This document shows positions 61,833 to 64,000 of a stretch of DNA of 64,000 nt, piece after piece (position 1 is the stretch's first letter; each line of letters opens with the position of its first letter). The notes beneath the pieces were generated by a model. The model did not search any database, was not told the DNA's origin, and saw only the letters and a list, made by a program, of their open reading frames with translations. The stretch is from NCBI RefSeq assembly GCF_001467745.1, contig NZ_LNYG01000013.1, forward strand, positions 741,909-805,908, given 5' to 3'. The position numbers were made by a program, and so were the translations under genes. This DNA comes from Legionella jamestowniensis. GTDB lineage: Bacteria > Pseudomonadota > Gammaproteobacteria > Legionellales > Legionellaceae.

Positions 61833-64000
61833 TCAGGACGAGCTCATAGACAAAGCCTGCTCGACATCTACTGCAACCACTCGGGAAACACCTGGTTCAC
61901 GCATGGTTACCCCAATCAAGTGAGCTGCCAATTCCATAGTTACTTTGTTATGGGTAATAAACAGGAATTGTACGAATTGTGACATCTCTTTTACTAAAGT
62001 ACAAAATCGACCAACATTGACATCGTCCAGTGGCGCATCCACTTCATCCAACATACAAAATGGAGATGGGTTTAATTGAAAAATAGCGAATACCAACGCC
62101 ACAGCAGTCATTGCTTTTTCACCCCCCGATAACAAGTGAATCGTACTATTTCGTTTGCCTGGGGGTTGAGCCATGACTAAAATACCCGCTTCCAATAGAT
62201 TATCACAGGTTAACTCTAACATAGCACGCCCGCCTCCGAAAAGACGTGGAAACAGTGTCTGAAATGCCGTATTGACTTCGTCAAATGTTGTTTTAAAGCG
62301 CTGCTGCGTTTCTTTATCCATTTTCTCAATCGCAGCTTCAAGAGTGGCTAAAGCCTCCGTTAAATCTTGATATTGCTCATCCAAATGCTGTTTACGTTGT
62401 GATTCACTGTCATACTCTTCAATAGCAGCCAGGTTAATTGCCCCTAAACGTTTAATTTTTTCAACAACATCCCCCAACATTTGTTCGCGTACTCCCTGAG
62501 ACATACCTTCTGGCAAATTAGCAATTAAATCGTGTAATTGCACATTCAGTTCAGCCAGCGACTCAATAATCCCACTCGCCCGAACCGAAAGCGCTTGTTC
62601 TTGCATTTGCTCTTGCTGCATTTTTTCTTGGATTACCTGCGCCTGCTTTTCTTCAGTACGAACCAAGCTTTCAAAAGAGTCCAACTCTTTTGAAAGTGCA
62701 TTTAAATGTTCTCTGCAAACCGTTAATTGCGTTTCTAACTCATTATGTTGCAGAATTTTTTCTTGCAATTTTTCTTCGAGTTGCATTCCAGGTGTTTCCA
62801 AAGCCATCAGACGGGCAGCCAGAATTTCCCTCCGTTCTTTTAGCGTGTCCAGACGTAGCTGTTCACGTTTTATATTTTCCTCAAGCTGTTGGATTTTAGT
62901 TTTTTCCCTGTCATAAACCAGTTGGTTTTGATGCAGAGCCGTTCTTGCTTCCTCAAGCGCATTATGATGGGATAATAAGGTGTCATCCCAAACACTTTTT
63001 TGTGCACTTGTATTTCTTTGCTCTTCTTCATAGCGGTTTACTGCTTCAATTGCCAGTGCTAGGGACGTCTCTGCTTTCTCTTTCTCGCTTGCAAGTTCTT
63101 CCAGTTTTATGGCAAGTTCTTCCTGCTCAATGAGTAATAAGTTTCTTCTTGCTTCCACTTGTTGAAGTGAACGTTCTTTATTATTAATCACCACTTCGCA
63201 GGTTTTATGATCATCCCGTACCTTTGACAAATCCTGTTTGGCCATTTCCAGATGCTTCTCAAACTCTTTAAGCTGCTCATGCAATTGATCGCGAGTATTT
63301 TTTAACTCAGACTGTTGTTTTTGTGCTAAAGCAAGGCTTTCATTCAGCGTTAGTAACTCCTCCTGTCTTAGCAATAATCCATGTTGTTCTTGCTGGTGGG
63401 TAGGCACGCCAATTTTGGCCCAGGTTTTAGCTAACCAATACCCATCAGGGGTAATAACTGATTCTGTATCGAGCAAATTAGGTAGCCACCTTAATGCTTC
63501 GTCCAAATCTGTAGCAGTATAGATATTATCGAGCGAAAACAATCCCTCCGGTAAAAACCCTGTGACTTTTTCACTTAAACGTGGATAACGGCTTATTGAG
63601 GAATGAGCTGTTTTAGATGTTAGGAATATTGCTGAGGCCGTAGGCCGTTCTTTTAGTGTTGGCCAAAACTCTTCGATAGAATCAAGAACTATTGCCTGTA
63701 AATTGTCGCCTAACACCAATTCGCAGGCATATTGCCATTCTTTAACAACCGTCAGTTTCTCAACTAACCTGGGACTTTCTTTCCAAAGCGCCAGGTTAGA
63801 GGTCGTTTGAGCACGCCCCAAGGCCGCCTGCTGCATGGCCAATACCGTTGCCTGTTTTGTTGCTAAAGAATGAATCTCATCTTGAGTCTTTAACACCAAT
63901 GTTTCAGTTTCTAAAAATTGTTCTCGACATCGGGCAAGCGCTGTCGAAGTTTGATGATAGACATGTTCTCTATGTTGTATTAGTGTAGCCAGCGTTGTTA
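61833..64000 (-). CDS. smc: Chromosome segregation SMC protein (C-terminal part)
   Basis: The frame stays open to the window edge, so only the C-terminal part (about 720 residues) is seen. It includes part of the hinge (LGDNLQAIVLDSIEEFWPTL, GFLPEGLFSLDNIYTA), a long coiled coil (about 63400-62400) and the C-terminal ATPase half with the signature HLLSGGEKAMTAVAL and Walker B CMLDEVDAPLD. SMC condenses and segregates chromosomes with ScpAB. It is transcribed with zipA. Confidence 0.95.
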   Translation of the reverse strand, partial: TTLATLIQHREHVYHQTSTALARCREQFLETETLVLKTQDEIHSLATKQATVLAMQQAALGRAQTTSNLALWKESPRLVEKLTVVKEWQYACELVLGDNLQAIVLDSIEEFWPTLKERPTASAIFLTSKTAHSSISRYPRLSEKVTGFLPEGLFSLDNIYTATDLDEALRWLPNLLDTESVITPDGYWLAKTWAKIGVPTHQQEQHGLLLRQEELLTLNESLALAQKQQSELKNTRDQLHEQLKEFEKHLEMAKQDLSKVRDDHKTCEVVINNKERSLQQVEARRNLLLIEQEELAIKLEELASEKEKAETSLALAIEAVNRYEEEQRNTSAQKSVWDDTLLSHHNALEEARTALHQNQLVYDREKTKIQQLEENIKREQLRLDTLKERREILAARLMALETPGMQLEEKLQEKILQHNELETQLTVCREHLNALSKELDSFESLVRTEEKQAQVIQEKMQQEQMQEQALSVRASGIIESLAELNVQLHDLIANLPEGMSQGVREQMLGDVVEKIKRLGAINLAAIEEYDSESQRKQHLDEQYQDLTEALATLEAAIEKMDKETQQRFKTTFDEVNTAFQTLFPRLFGGGRAMLELTCDNLLEAGILVMAQPPGKRNSTIHLLSGGEKAMTAVALVFAIFQLNPSPFCMLDEVDAPLDDVNVGRFCTLVKEMSQFVQFLFITHNKVTMELAAHLIGVTMREPGVSRVVAVDVEQALSMSSS

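Noticed and set aside
1-64000. CRISPR array or insertion sequence
   Set aside because: No regularly spaced short repeats, cas genes, transposases or IS-type terminal repeats were recognised.

Overview
The window is about 40% GC and gene-dense. It reads as a chromosomal segment of a Legionella-type gammaproteobacterium. The evidence is the division and cell-wall cluster murF-mraY-murD-ftsW-murC-murB-ddl-ftsQ-ftsA-ftsZ-lpxC, the dprA-smg-topA and def-fmt-rsmB operons, PHB-type lipid metabolism, and several eukaryote-like or effector-like proteins (protein kinase, patatin, CX5R protein, Sel1-like protein). The genus call is an inference from gene content and codon use; no search was run.

Layout. 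1-3074: the end of a phosphate acyltransferase gene, then ackA and fabI overlapping in one operon, facing phaB and a cold-shock gene. 3259-8421: an accessory island with palindromes, two copies of a structured RNA that I read as type I hammerhead ribozymes (about 4075-4127 and 6847-6894), each followed by a pseudoknot domain, a pair of overlapping tyrosine recombinases (one lacking a catalytic residue), an AAC(6')-like acetyltransferase, a small ORF, ssb and ardA. 8536-11408: an EamA transporter and a minus-strand set made of a 21-residue peptide ORF, a 2OG-Fe(II) oxygenase and an unknown protein. 11598-11674: tRNA-Pro(GGG). 11808-19779: a GH18 chitinase-like protein, gcdH, a fused 2-oxoacid dehydrogenase E1, fliK and an FlhB-like C-domain protein, and a Cys-rich lipoprotein. 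19854-32270: a 1191-aa CX5R protein, dacB, an isolated parB, a patatin, a protein ending in PPPYV, a Ser/Thr kinase and two small unknowns, probably a region of secreted effectors. 32360-39814: a CPBP protease, rsmB, fmt and def, with dprA, smg and topA on the other strand. 39883-47469: a possible atypical-kinase effector, maf, an AraC/GyrI regulator, threonine aldolase, a phosphotransferase, a PH-domain protein, DciA-like, a DUF4442-like protein and a Coq4-like protein. 47606-64000: lpxC and the division/murein cluster, then yggU-like, zipA and the C-terminal part of smc.

Most striking observation. The two hammerhead-plus-pseudoknot units are on the + strand, have the same overall length (about 149 nt each) and flank the recombinase genes. 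Their stems differ by compensatory changes, so the structures appear to be maintained. Predicted self-cleavage after the two GUC triplets would release a 2768-nt RNA carrying the recombinase pair. The second notable locus is the 21-residue acidic peptide ORF with a strong Shine-Dalgarno directly upstream of a 2OG-Fe(II) oxygenase, which may be a minimal peptide-modification operon.
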